12,926 nt of DNA from an uncultured Eubacteriales bacterium (GCA_934446285.1 CAKSEI010000022.1:1-12926), one strand, 5' to 3'; positions 1 through 6,704 are shown, counted from the first letter of the stretch. Translations and numbers: made by a program. Notes: generated by a model not told the origin, from the letters alone.

Positions 1-432
1 TACCAAAACAGCGAGCACATTCTTGTGGCCGAGGATTTTGACGGCGTGTCTTTTTCGGCGCAGTATCCCGAACAGCAGGTCGCATTGCCCTATGCGAAAA
101 TGAAAGAGCTGTTTCGCAAAGCCGAGCGTGCCGGCGCTCATGTATGCGGCTATATAACCTTTATGCAGGACGGGTTTACCGTACAATACAGCGAACGCTC
201 CCGCACCTACGCCGTGTCCAGCGACAATAAAGCATTTCAGCCGAACAAGGGTGGATACTCCATCTACGGAAGCTGTCTGGACGGAACGAATCCCTGTGTC
301 CGTCTGGAGCAGTATATGGCGGCTGAACGCGGTGGTGAAAAAGGCTGGAGCGTAGAGCGCTGCTATATGCTTCGTGAGGACTATGACCGTGTGATGGCGC
401 TTCCGGAGCGCGGACGGGATCGGGAGCGATGA
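1..432 (+). CDS. Unrecognised mobile-element protein, 3' end only
   Basis: The frame is open from the first base of the window, so this is the C-terminal 143 residues of a longer protein. A GTG at 25 is in frame but has no ribosome binding site in the bases shown, so it is unlikely to be the start. The visible part looks like a soluble mixed alpha/beta protein. It contains an aromatic and glycine-rich stretch (GGYSIYGSCLDGTNPCVRLE, from about 268) followed by EKGWSVERCYML, and it ends in a charged, arginine-rich tail. I have an impression of similar C-termini in small proteins upstream of mobC in Clostridial conjugative elements, but I cannot name a family or a function. No membrane segment or signal peptide is visible in this part. 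It lies 164 bases upstream of mobC on the same strand and may belong to an accessory or DNA-handling operon. That a gene is present is fairly certain; what it does is unknown. Confidence 0.75.
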   Translation, partial: YQNSEHILVAEDFDGVSFSAQYPEQQVALPYAKMKELFRKAERAGAHVCGYITFMQDGFTVQYSERSRTYAVSSDNKAFQPNKGGYSIYGSCLDGTNPCVRLEQYMAAERGGEKGWSVERCYMLREDYDRVMALPERGRDRER

Positions 433-481
433 TCGTTTATCGGCAGGTCGGCTCTGACGCACGACCGCAGGGAGCGTGAGA

Positions 482-616
482 ATGTGCTATACCAGCAAGC
501 AACGCCTTTTGGGGACAAAAGGCAGCTTGACAGGGGCATTCCCCTGTAACCCCTACGCCGCCGAGCGCGGCAATATCGCTATATGGAGGAATGAACATGA
601 CCAAACGAAACATTGA
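482..616 (+). CDS. Possible 44-residue peptide across the oriT candidate
   Basis: A short reading frame starts at ATG 482, seven bases after AGGGAG (469-474), and ends at TGA 614-616, overlapping the first codons of mobC in another frame. The peptide begins MCYTSKQRLL and contains PCNPYAAERG. It has no recognisable domain, membrane segment or signal. It runs through both oriT-candidate hairpins, so its codons may simply reflect DNA selected for structure. If translated, it could couple translation into mobC, because it ends 17 bases inside that gene. I list it because of the good ribosome binding site, but a chance frame is the more likely explanation. Confidence 0.2.
   Translation: MCYTSKQRLLGTKGSLTGAFPCNPYAAERGNIAIWRNEHDQTKH
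504..523. repeat. Perfect 7-bp inverted repeat in candidate oriT
   Basis: GCCTTTT at 504-510 pairs perfectly with AAAAGGC at 517-523 around the six-base loop GGGGAC. No run of T follows, so this is not a typical terminator. Its place upstream of mobC suggests a recognition hairpin for MobC or the relaxase. The pairing is directly visible; the role is inferred. Confidence 0.65.
530..547. repeat. Second perfect 7-bp inverted repeat in candidate oriT
   Basis: ACAGGGG at 530-536 pairs perfectly with CCCCTGT at 541-547 around the loop CATT. It lies six bases after the first hairpin. Two adjacent stem-loops upstream of a relaxosome gene fit a processing or recognition site for transfer. The nick position cannot be read from the sequence alone. 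Confidence 0.65.
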
Positions 617-926
617 GATCAAGGTGCGGCTAAGTCGCAAGGAAGCGGAAAATCTGAATAAACAGGTAAAAAAATGCCGTCTGTCCCGCGAAGCCTATCT
701 TCGCCATCTGATCACCGGAGAGGTACCCCGTGAAGCACCGCCACCGGAATACTTTGCCTTTATGCGTGAGATGCACTATGTAGGGCACAACCTTAACCAG
801 ATCGCTCAGAAAGCCCATGTACTGAATGTGGTGGATGCAAAGCGCTATGACGAGGACAGCAAGCGGCTGGACAAGCTCATCCGGGAGGTTACAGCGGCGG
901 TCGTGCTTCCGGCAAAGCGGGAGTAA
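597..926 (+). CDS. mobC: MobC-family relaxosome accessory protein
   Basis: This 109-residue protein matches the plasmid mobilization relaxosome MobC family. The N-terminal part (about 4-40) looks like a ribbon-helix-helix DNA-binding fold: a basic strand (RNIEIKVRL) is followed by helices containing SREAYLRHLI. The family signature NLNQIAQKAH lies at 65-74, and a C-terminal helix ends in VVLPAKRE. In this family the protein binds oriT and helps the relaxase reach the nick site. Two ATGs are possible. The one at 591 directly abuts GGAGGA (585-590) with no spacer, while 597 has seven bases after GGAGG, so 597 is chosen. The stop lies four bases before the relaxase start, so the two genes are almost certainly co-transcribed. 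Length is normal for the family, and no damage is visible. Confidence 0.93.
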   Translation: MTKRNIEIKVRLSRKEAENLNKQVKKCRLSREAYLRHLITGEVPREAPPPEYFAFMREMHYVGHNLNQIAQKAHVLNVVDAKRYDEDSKRLDKLIREVTAAVVLPAKRE

Positions 927-930
927 TGCC

Positions 931-2367
931 ATGGCTACCACATCCATCTGGGCGGTCAAGGGCTGGCTGGGCAAGGTGGTGCTGTATATCGAAAACCCGG
1001 ACAAGACGGATAATCCGAAATTCTATCGGCAGGAGGAACTGACCGATGTGCAGACACAAAACCTGGCGGATGTGATCGGTTACGCCGTCCGTGCAGAGAA
1101 AACGACGATCGCGCCGGATGATGAAAGCACAGGTTTGGTGCGGCAATTTGTCAGCGGTGTCAACTGCCTGCCCTCCACGGCGCGGGACGAGATGCTGGCG
1201 GTGAAAAAACGGTTCGGCAAGACGGACGGCGTGATTGCCTACCACGGGTATCAGTCCTTCGCGCCCGGCGAGGCCACGCCGGAGCTGGCGCATGAGATCG
1301 GCGTAAAGCTGGCGCGGCAGCTTTGGGGTGAACGGTATCAGGTACTGGTGGCGACCCATCTGGACAAGGAAAATCATCTGCACAATCATTTCGTCGTGAA
1401 CACGGTGTCCTTTGTGGACGGCATCAAATACCACCGCACCGAAAAGGATTATCATGATATGCGCACCGTGTCCGACACCCTTTGCCGGGAATATAACTTG
1501 TCGGTCATCCAGCAGCCGCAAGCCGGGAAGTCAAAACACTATGGGGAATGGCGTGCAGAGCAGGAGCAGCGCCCCACCTGGCGCGGACTGATCCGCAGCG
1601 AGATCGATGAGCTGCTCCGGCAGAGCGTCACTGAAAAGCAGTTTTACTATCTGCTTCGCCAAAAGGGCTATGAGGTGAAATTCGGCAAGGATATTTCGGT
1701 GCGTCCTCCCGGTAAGGAGCGCTTTGTCCGGCTGACCCGGAATTTCGGAGAGGCTTACACCGCCGAGGCCATCCGGCAGCGTATTTTGCAACAGCCCCTG
1801 CCGCAGCCGGAGCGACAAATGACCGATAAACCAAGGCCAAAAACCTACCGCGTCCAAGGCAGCCGGCAAGCTGCGCGCAAGATCACCGGCTTTCGCGCAC
1901 TGTATTTCTATTACTGCTACAAGCTCGGTATCTTCCCCAAAGGCCGTCCGCAAAACCGGGCGCGGCTCCATTTTCTGCTGCGGGAAGATCTGCTCAAACT
2001 GAATAACATCTCACAGGAAGTACGGCTGCTCGCACGGCATCAGATCGATACCGCCGAGCAGCTTGCTTTATATAAAAAGGAACAGGAGGTGAATATCCGA
2101 GAATTATCCGCCAAACGCCGGGTACTGCAAAATGCGCTGCGCACAAAGGCCGTCCGGGACAGCCCCAAACAGGCCGACGCACATCGGGCGCAGATCCGGG
2201 AGTTGTCCGAAAGGCTCAAAGCGCTGCGCCGGGAGGTGCATCTGTGCGACGATATTGCCGAGCGCTCCGGCGTGATGGTGGAGAAACTGAAAGCTGTCCG
2301 GGAGGACGCACAAAAACAACGACAAAAGGAGGAACAACAGCATGAACACATCCGGCGACGCAGCTGA
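931..2367 (+). CDS. MOBP-type relaxase (VirD2-like nuclease)
   Basis: This 478-residue relaxase of the VirD2/relaxase family (PF03432) would nick one strand at oriT and stay attached to the 5' end through a tyrosine. Tyr19 in LYIENPDKT is the likely catalytic residue by comparison with remembered relatives. The metal-binding histidine motif HLDKENHLHNHFVVN spans 143-157, with H143, H151 and H153 as likely ligands. The segments GVNCLP (76-81) and AYHGYQSFAPGE (103-114) are typical of this class. SVRPPGKERFVRL (256-268) marks the second conserved block. From about 355 the protein is charged and helical, probably a coiled coil for partner contacts. The start at 931 follows GGGAG (919-923) with seven bases between; the frame is open to 826, but that stretch lies within mobC. 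The 3' end overlaps the next gene by 26 bases. The protein appears intact. Confidence 0.93.
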   Translation: MATTSIWAVKGWLGKVVLYIENPDKTDNPKFYRQEELTDVQTQNLADVIGYAVRAEKTTIAPDDESTGLVRQFVSGVNCLPSTARDEMLAVKKRFGKTDGVIAYHGYQSFAPGEATPELAHEIGVKLARQLWGERYQVLVATHLDKENHLHNHFVVNTVSFVDGIKYHRTEKDYHDMRTVSDTLCREYNLSVIQQPQAGKSKHYGEWRAEQEQRPTWRGLIRSEIDELLRQSVTEKQFYYLLRQKGYEVKFGKDISVRPPGKERFVRLTRNFGEAYTAEAIRQRILQQPLPQPERQMTDKPRPKTYRVQGSRQAARKITGFRALYFYYCYKLGIFPKGRPQNRARLHFLLREDLLKLNNISQEVRLLARHQIDTAEQLALYKKEQEVNIRELSAKRRVLQNALRTKAVRDSPKQADAHRAQIRELSERLKALRREVHLCDDIAERSGVMVEKLKAVREDAQKQRQKEEQQHEHIRRRS

Positions 2368-3148
2368 ACAGGTCGTCCGACTTAGCTTGGAGGGCATGGA
2401 GGTTGCGGCAAAAATCACCGGCAGTGCGGCAAAGGAGGTGGCGGCGCTTCTGTACGCAGCACTGAAAAACCGGGACAAGAACAAAATCAAAGGACGCCAG
2501 CGGCTTACCTCCATGCTGCGCAGCGGCAAGGAGCTGACTATTTTCACCGTCAAAAACAAGGACATGGCCCGCTTTGTGGCCGATGCCAAGCGCTACGGCG
2601 TAGTCTACTGCGTTCTGCGGGAGGCAAAAGACAACCCACACGGCGTCAGTGAGATCATGGTACGCGCCGAAGATGCCGCCAAGATCAACCGTATTGTGGA
2701 GAACATCAAGATCGCCACGGTATCCGACCCCGAAGTCATCCGTGAAAACGCGGAAACAGGACGGGATAAGAATAAGGATGCCGCCGGGCAGACGGCTCCC
2801 GAACAGGAGCGCCCGCAAAAGAGCGAGGACGACCGGCTGCTGGATGAAATGATGGCAGCTCCTGCGCAGAAGCAGGAGGCCGCCCAAGAAAACCCCACGG
2901 CGGCTCGGACGGAGAAATCCCGTCCGTCCGAGCCTTCCTCAAAATCCAGAAAGAGATTCGCCGAGGGTACTGCTAAGGAAGATCGTCCATCTGTCCGCGA
3001 GGAGCTGAAGGAGATCCGCCGTGAGCAGCAGGAGACGGAGGAGCGCAAGCCGACCGAACGCAGCAGACCCGCCAAGAGTACACGACCGCAAAATGAACAC
3101 CGACAGACTCCGCCGAAAAAGCGAGTCAGAAAAAGTAAGGAGAGATAA
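2342..3148 (+). CDS. pcfB: PcfB-like (DUF3801) transfer protein
   Basis: This 268-residue protein resembles the PcfB/DUF3801 family, named after the pCF10 protein that works with the coupling ATPase PcfC as an adaptor for relaxosome docking. The folded part is roughly 1-130: helices with GSAAKEVAALLYAALKN, then KELTIFTVKNKDMARFVADA and a strand-rich stretch ending near SEIMVRAEDAAKINRIVE. From about 135 the sequence is highly charged, rich in E, K, R, Q and P, and probably disordered, ending in a basic tail (KKRVRKSKER). AAGGAGGA at 2326-2333 sits eight bases before the ATG, within the end of the relaxase gene, so the two genes overlap by 26 bases and are probably translationally coupled. The assignment rests on the sequence pattern and the position between relaxase and virD4. 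The long disordered tail varies between relatives. Confidence 0.8.
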   Translation: MNTSGDAAEQVVRLSLEGMEVAAKITGSAAKEVAALLYAALKNRDKNKIKGRQRLTSMLRSGKELTIFTVKNKDMARFVADAKRYGVVYCVLREAKDNPHGVSEIMVRAEDAAKINRIVENIKIATVSDPEVIRENAETGRDKNKDAAGQTAPEQERPQKSEDDRLLDEMMAAPAQKQEAAQENPTAARTEKSRPSEPSSKSRKRFAEGTAKEDRPSVREELKEIRREQQETEERKPTERSRPAKSTRPQNEHRQTPPKKRVRKSKER

Positions 3149-3151
3149 GCT

Positions 3152-4048
3152 ATGGCAAACTTTGATGATCTTTTTACCGCCCCCACTGCCACGGAAACGC
3201 AGAGCGACCGTCCGCAGCTGACCAAGGAGGAATATGCCGCCAAGAAGAAGGCGGAACGCGACAGCCTGTATGCACTGGCGGATGAAATGGCACAGGAGGT
3301 CATGCGGGACGGAGAAGCCTTTCGGGGCTTTTTGGATGTGCAGGCACGATTTGACCGCTATTCGGCCACAAACGCGCTGCTGATCTATGCACAGAACGAT
3401 GAGGCCACCCGCCTGCGGGACTTTGACGGCTGGAAAGAACGCGGCATCTATGTCCGCAAAAACGAAACAGGCATTTCCATTCTGGAAGCCGGGGACAGCT
3501 ATGTGACCGAGGATGGCCGCACCGGCTACTACTATAATGTGAAAAAGGTCTTTGACATCAGCCAAACGGATGCCAAACGCCAGCGGCAGCCGCAGGTGCA
3601 TTATGATGACCGCCTGCTGCTTTCTGCACTTATCGCCAAGCGCCCGGTGCCCATTGAAATGGCCGACAGCGTGCAAAACGGTGCAGTGTATGACTATGAG
3701 CGCAAAACCATCTTCGTCCAGCGCGGTATGGACGGGCAAGACCTGTTTCGCAGCGTATCGCTGGCACTGGCTCGTGCCGAGATGGCGCAGCAGGAAAACA
3801 GTACCCCGCAAGCTGACGCCTTCAAAAGCTACTGCGTTTCCTATATGCTGTGCCGCAAGTACGGTGTGGACACACAGGGGTATGATTTCAGCCGCTTGCC
3901 CGATGAGCTGAAAAATGCGGAGCCGCAGACCATTCGCGGTGAGTTGACCGACATTCGTGACACGCTGCAGACCATGACCGGCAAAATGGCGCGGACGCTG
4001 GAGCAAAGCCGCACGGCAGCGCAAAAGGAAACCGGAAAGGAGCGATGA
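3152..4048 (+). CDS. ArdC-like ssDNA-binding protein, decayed peptidase part
   Basis: This 298-residue protein has an N-terminal region (about 40-115) like the ssDNA-binding domain of ArdC antirestriction proteins. FDRYSATNALLIYAQNDEAT (67-86) is the signature, followed by DGWKERGIYVRKNETGISIL. The C-terminal half matches, as I recall it, relatives that keep a metallopeptidase-like EIAHA motif before an SYMLC(K/R)K(Y/F)G-D segment. Here the equivalent of the first motif is SVSLALARAEM (201-211), with no HExxH, while VSYMLCRKYGVDTQGYDFSR is kept at 229-248. Catalytic activity is therefore unlikely. In known systems ArdC proteins protect incoming single-stranded DNA from host restriction; a DNA-protecting or structural role in transfer is inferred. 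AAGGAG (3137-3142) precedes the ATG by nine bases. The gene follows the PcfB-like gene by three bases. Confidence 0.75.
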   Translation: MANFDDLFTAPTATETQSDRPQLTKEEYAAKKKAERDSLYALADEMAQEVMRDGEAFRGFLDVQARFDRYSATNALLIYAQNDEATRLRDFDGWKERGIYVRKNETGISILEAGDSYVTEDGRTGYYYNVKKVFDISQTDAKRQRQPQVHYDDRLLLSALIAKRPVPIEMADSVQNGAVYDYERKTIFVQRGMDGQDLFRSVSLALARAEMAQQENSTPQADAFKSYCVSYMLCRKYGVDTQGYDFSRLPDELKNAEPQTIRGELTDIRDTLQTMTGKMARTLEQSRTAAQKETGKER

Positions 4049-4051
4049 GCC

Positions 4052-4243
4052 ATGGAAAAACAGGATATGCGGGTATTGACCCTTGATCCGTATCAGCACG
4101 GCGTCGTGATCAATGCACTCAACAACCTGCGTAACGATTTGATCGAGGACAAACGCCCCACCGATATTGTCGATGAAGTTCTCATTAAAACCGTTGACGC
4201 ACCGAGCAAATCCAAAAGAGTCAAGCAGAAAGATGAACGGTAA
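4052..4243 (+). CDS. Small conserved-looking protein upstream of virD4
   Basis: This is a 63-residue soluble protein with a clear ribosome binding site, AAAGGAG at 4036-4042, nine bases before the ATG. The core LTLDPYQHGVVINALNNLRN followed by PTDIVDEVLIKTVDAP looks like a helical fold, and the C-terminus is very basic (KSKRVKQKDER). I recall small proteins of this type just before virD4 in related Clostridial elements but cannot give a reliable family name or function. It lies three bases after the ArdC-like gene, and its last 11 bases overlap the start chosen for virD4. This suggests coupled translation and perhaps a stoichiometric role with the coupling protein. It could be a small partner of VirD4 or of PcfB; this is inference from position only. 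Confidence 0.75.
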   Translation: MEKQDMRVLTLDPYQHGVVINALNNLRNDLIEDKRPTDIVDEVLIKTVDAPSKSKRVKQKDER

Positions 4244-6068
4244 ACAAAAATGGCTGTGGTATGCGACGGGGCTGATCCCTGCGGTGTGGCTGGGGCTGCT
4301 GATCGCCCCGGCTGCTTCCGGTGGCCTTCCCGAGATCCTTCGGCAATTTCCATCGGCAATGAATGAGCCGTTTCATATCGAGCGGTGCGAGGACAGCCTG
4401 AAAACTGTCCTCGTTTTCATTGCCCTGTATGCCATGGTGATCGGGGTCTATCTTTCCACCCGCCGTCATTACCGGCGCGGCGAGGAACACGGCTCTGCCA
4501 AATGGGGCGATGCGGAAACCGTGAATCGAAAGTACCGGGCACGCCCGCCAAAGCCAAACAAGGTGTTCACGCAGCACATCCGTATGGGGCTGAACGGCCG
4601 CAAGCACAAGCGCAACCTGAATACCGTTATCATCGGCGGCAGCGGCGCGGGCAAGACCCGTTCGTATGCCAAGCCCTGCCTGTATGAGGCTTGCCTGTCG
4701 CCGCAGGGTTCGTCCTTTGTCTGCCTTGACCCCAAAGGCGAGCTGCTTCGCGATTCCGGACGGCTGCTGGAGGAATCCGGATATGAGATCCGAGTGCTGG
4801 ATCTGCTACACATGGAGAAAAGTCACTGCTATAACCCCTTCGTCTATCTGACCGATGACAATGAGGTGCAGATGCTGGTGACGAATCTGTTCAAGGCGAC
4901 CACACCCAAGGGCAGCCAGACCAATGACCCGTTTTGGGACACGACGGCTGCTATGCTGTTGTCGGCACTGGTCTACTATCTCTACCACGAAGCGCCGCCC
5001 GATGAGCAAAACTTCCCGATGGTCATGGAAATGCTGCGCGCCGGCGAGGTGCGGGAGGAGGATGATTCCTACCAGTCGCCGCTGGATGTGTTGTTTGAGC
5101 GGCTGGAAATGCGCGACCCGGAGCATATCGCTGTCAAGTATTATAAGGACTATCACTCCGGCAGCGCCAAAACACTGAAAAGCATCCAGATCACACTGGC
5201 GGCAAGGCTCGAAAAATTCAATCTCTCGTCTGTGGCGGCGCTGACCGCCACGGACGAACTGAATTTGCAGGATATGGGCGAAAAGCGTGTGGCACTGTTT
5301 GCGCTGATCTCGGACAGTGATACGAGCTTCAACTTTTTAGTATCCGTTTTGTATCAGCAGCTCTTTCAGCAGCTTTTTGACAGTGCTGACCACAAGCATG
5401 GCGGCAGCCTGCCCGTCCCCGTACACTTTCTCATGGATGAGTTCGCGAACATCTCACTGCCGGAGGATTTTGACAAAAAGCTATCCACCATGCGTTCCCG
5501 CAATGTATTCGTGTCCATCATCCTGCAAAACATTGCGCAGTTAAAGGCGCTGTTTGAAAAGCAGTGGGAGAGCATTTTGGGCAACTGCGACGAGCTGCTG
5601 TATCTCGGCGGCAACGAGCAGGGATCCCATAAGTACATCTCGGAACTGCTCGGCAAGGCCACGATCGACACCAACACCTACGGAAGATCGTCCGGGCGAA
5701 ACGGCAATTACAGCACCAATTATCAGATCACCGGGCGTGAATTGATGACACCGGATGAGGTGCGGATGCTGGACAACGGCAAGGCGCTGCTGTTCATTCG
5801 CGGCGAATTACCGGTCTGCGACGACAAGTTTGACATCATGACCCATCCGCTGGTGTCGCACACCCCGGACGGCGGCGCACCGCCTTATATCCACGGAAGC
5901 GCCGAGTACGCCATTGCAGCGATCACCATTCACGACCGGCTTCTGTCAACGGATCCCGTGGCAGTTCCGAGCGAAAACGAAACCCAATACGAGCTCCTTT
6001 CCAACGAGGAATTGGAGGCAATTTATGAGCTGGAGGAAAAACCCAATGAAGCATCTCAAAAGCACTAA
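4233..6068 (+). CDS. virD4: VirD4/TraG type IV coupling protein ATPase
   Basis: This 611-residue coupling ATPase would carry the relaxase-DNA complex to the channel. Two N-terminal membrane segments are visible, about 7-27 and 57-75. The Walker A motif GGSGAGKT is at 135-142. The block VCLDPKGELL (163-172) is typical of VirD4 proteins. Walker B is HFLMDEFANI (398-407), with D402 and E403, and the later ILQNIAQLKA (430-439) holds the likely sensor glutamine. The segment TGRELMTPDEVRML (500-513) is also characteristic. The start at ATG 4233 gives a normal short cytoplasmic lead into the first membrane segment. A TTG at 4167 would add 22 residues inside the previous gene and seems less likely. 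No strong ribosome binding site precedes 4233, so translation may rely on coupling with the 63-residue gene. Length and motifs indicate an intact enzyme. Confidence 0.93.
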   Translation: MNGKQKWLWYATGLIPAVWLGLLIAPAASGGLPEILRQFPSAMNEPFHIERCEDSLKTVLVFIALYAMVIGVYLSTRRHYRRGEEHGSAKWGDAETVNRKYRARPPKPNKVFTQHIRMGLNGRKHKRNLNTVIIGGSGAGKTRSYAKPCLYEACLSPQGSSFVCLDPKGELLRDSGRLLEESGYEIRVLDLLHMEKSHCYNPFVYLTDDNEVQMLVTNLFKATTPKGSQTNDPFWDTTAAMLLSALVYYLYHEAPPDEQNFPMVMEMLRAGEVREEDDSYQSPLDVLFERLEMRDPEHIAVKYYKDYHSGSAKTLKSIQITLAARLEKFNLSSVAALTATDELNLQDMGEKRVALFALISDSDTSFNFLVSVLYQQLFQQLFDSADHKHGGSLPVPVHFLMDEFANISLPEDFDKKLSTMRSRNVFVSIILQNIAQLKALFEKQWESILGNCDELLYLGGNEQGSHKYISELLGKATIDTNTYGRSSGRNGNYSTNYQITGRELMTPDEVRMLDNGKALLFIRGELPVCDDKFDIMTHPLVSHTPDGGAPPYIHGSAEYAIAAITIHDRLLSTDPVAVPSENETQYELLSNEELEAIYELEEKPNEASQKH

Positions 6069-6405
6069 GAAAAGCAAACGCACCCACACCCGTCCTCTGC
6101 CTATGGGGAAAAAGAGCAGGGGTGTCCTGGCGGTCTATGCCGCTGTTGTGTTCACCGTATGTTGTCTGCCCATGACAGCCTTTGCCGCAGGAAATGACCC
6201 GTTGGCGGTCATCAACAATCTGTCTGATTTTATCTTCGGCGTGATCCGCGCGGTCGGTCTGATTTTGCTGGGCTGGGGTATCGTGCAGATCGGTCTGTCC
6301 TTTCAGAGCCACGACCCCAGCCAGCGCAGCAACGGATTTTTGACACTTGCCGGCGGTGTCGTCGTGACCTTTGCTAAGGAAATCCTGACGCTGATCACGG
6401 GTTAA
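6046..6405 (+). CDS. VirB2/TrbC-like small membrane protein (pilin candidate)
   Basis: This 119-residue protein has a very basic N-terminus (1-25), a hydrophobic stretch (26-43) and a plausible signal peptidase site at AFA before A48. The mature part has two further hydrophobic segments, about 61-85 and 98-117, separated by a polar loop (SFQSHDPSQRSNG). This signal-plus-two-helix plan is that of VirB2/TrbC pilins and of the Maff2-type small proteins in Clostridial elements, so it may line or extend the channel. Two starts have good ribosome sites: ATG 6046 (GGAGGA at 6032-6037, eight bases before) and ATG 6025 (GGAGG at 6014-6018, six before), the latter adding seven residues. Both lie inside the end of virD4, so the genes overlap by 23 or 44 bases. 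The topology is well supported; the pilin role is inferred. Confidence 0.75.
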   Translation: MKHLKSTKKSKRTHTRPLPMGKKSRGVLAVYAAVVFTVCCLPMTAFAAGNDPLAVINNLSDFIFGVIRAVGLILLGWGIVQIGLSFQSHDPSQRSNGFLTLAGGVVVTFAKEILTLITG

Positions 6406-6419
6406 CGGAGGAAACGGTC

Positions 6420-6635
6420 ATGGAAAAGTGCCAATGCTATATCCATTCGCTGAAGCAGGGTGAAAATCATGTGCTCGGAGAGGCGACGATTTTGAAACGC
6501 CTCGGAGACAATGACTATCTGGCAGAGTATAACGGCGTAAAATGCCACGCCATATTCAATCCCTTTGCCGGGCGCTACTTTGTGGATGATGTGTATGGCG
6601 TGATCCGCAGCACACCCGACCGGGGCGAGCGATAA
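6420..6635 (+). CDS. Unrecognised 71-residue protein in the transfer operon
   Basis: This small soluble protein follows CGGAGG (6406-6411) by eight bases, 14 bases after the pilin candidate. The sequence alternates short hydrophobic strands and turns, such as VLGEATILKRLGDNDYLAEY and CHAIFNPFAGRYFVDDVYGV, and suggests a compact beta-rich fold. Three cysteines are present (C4, C6 and one in VKCHAIF), with C4 and C6 forming CQC near the start. That could indicate metal binding but is far too little to claim it. No signal peptide or membrane segment is seen, so it would act in the cytoplasm. I do not recognise a named family. Its position between the VirB2-like and VirB6-like genes suggests a regulatory or assembly role, unproven. 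Coding is supported by the ribosome site and close packing. Confidence 0.75.
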   Translation: MEKCQCYIHSLKQGENHVLGEATILKRLGDNDYLAEYNGVKCHAIFNPFAGRYFVDDVYGVIRSTPDRGER

Positions 6636-6643
6636 TCAAAATA

Positions 6644-6687
6644 CGGCAGCGAGGGGCAGGCTTCGTGCCTGCCCCCTTATGCTGTCG
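6644..6687 (+). promoter_or_regulatory. Two-part stem-loop in the gap before the VirB6-like gene
   Basis: GGGGCAGGC at 6653-6661 pairs perfectly with GCCTGCCCC at 6667-6675 around the loop TTCGT. An outer stem of CGGCAGC (6644-6650) and GCTGTCG (6681-6687) can add seven pairs, one of them G-U, across a small asymmetric internal loop. There is no T-run after the stem, so a standard intrinsic terminator is not supported. The stem ends four bases before AAGGAGG (6691-6697) of the next gene. It could act as an mRNA processing or stability element, or as a translation control for the membrane protein. The structure is visible; the role is inferred. Confidence 0.6.
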
Positions 6688-6704
6688 GGAAAGGAGGAAG
6701 CTGT

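Larger units (their letters stand above)
440..560. other. Candidate origin of transfer (oriT) region
   Basis: This is the only gap longer than 100 bases in the window, and it sits directly upstream of mobC and the relaxase, where oriT commonly lies in MOBP elements. It holds two perfect hairpins spaced six bases apart (504-523 and 530-547). A weaker pair is also present, GGTCG at 446-450 and CGACC at 462-466. A G-rich loop and CCCCTGTAACCCC on the far side give it an oriT-like look. I recall similar sequence upstream of mobC in related elements but cannot verify it here. I do not propose a nick site. No -10/-35 promoter pair could be assigned with confidence, although a promoter for the downstream genes could also be here. 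Confidence 0.5.

Noticed and set aside
446..466. GGTCG/CGACC inverted pair in the oriT candidate
   Set aside because: Five-base arms with an 11-base spacer are weak and easily chance. Mentioned only as context, not as a separate feature.
826..930. Upstream extension of the relaxase frame
   Set aside because: These 35 codons lie inside mobC in another frame and are unlike relaxase N-termini. ATG 931 with GGGAG seven bases upstream fits the family.
985..1170. Apparent extra segment between the candidate catalytic tyrosine and the NC motif of the relaxase
   Set aside because: It first looked like an insertion compared with one relaxase type, but I recall another common Clostridial class with the same spacing, so it is probably ordinary.
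2939..4099. Long antisense open frame (386 codons) opposite the PcfB-like and ArdC-like genes
   Set aside because: It has no recognisable protein pattern and lies wholly against well-supported + strand genes with good ribosome sites. It looks like a by-product of codon bias.
6653..6675. Intrinsic terminator before the VirB6-like gene
   Set aside because: The stem is strong but is followed by CTTATGC, not a T-run, and the next gene's ribosome site follows directly, so termination is not supported.
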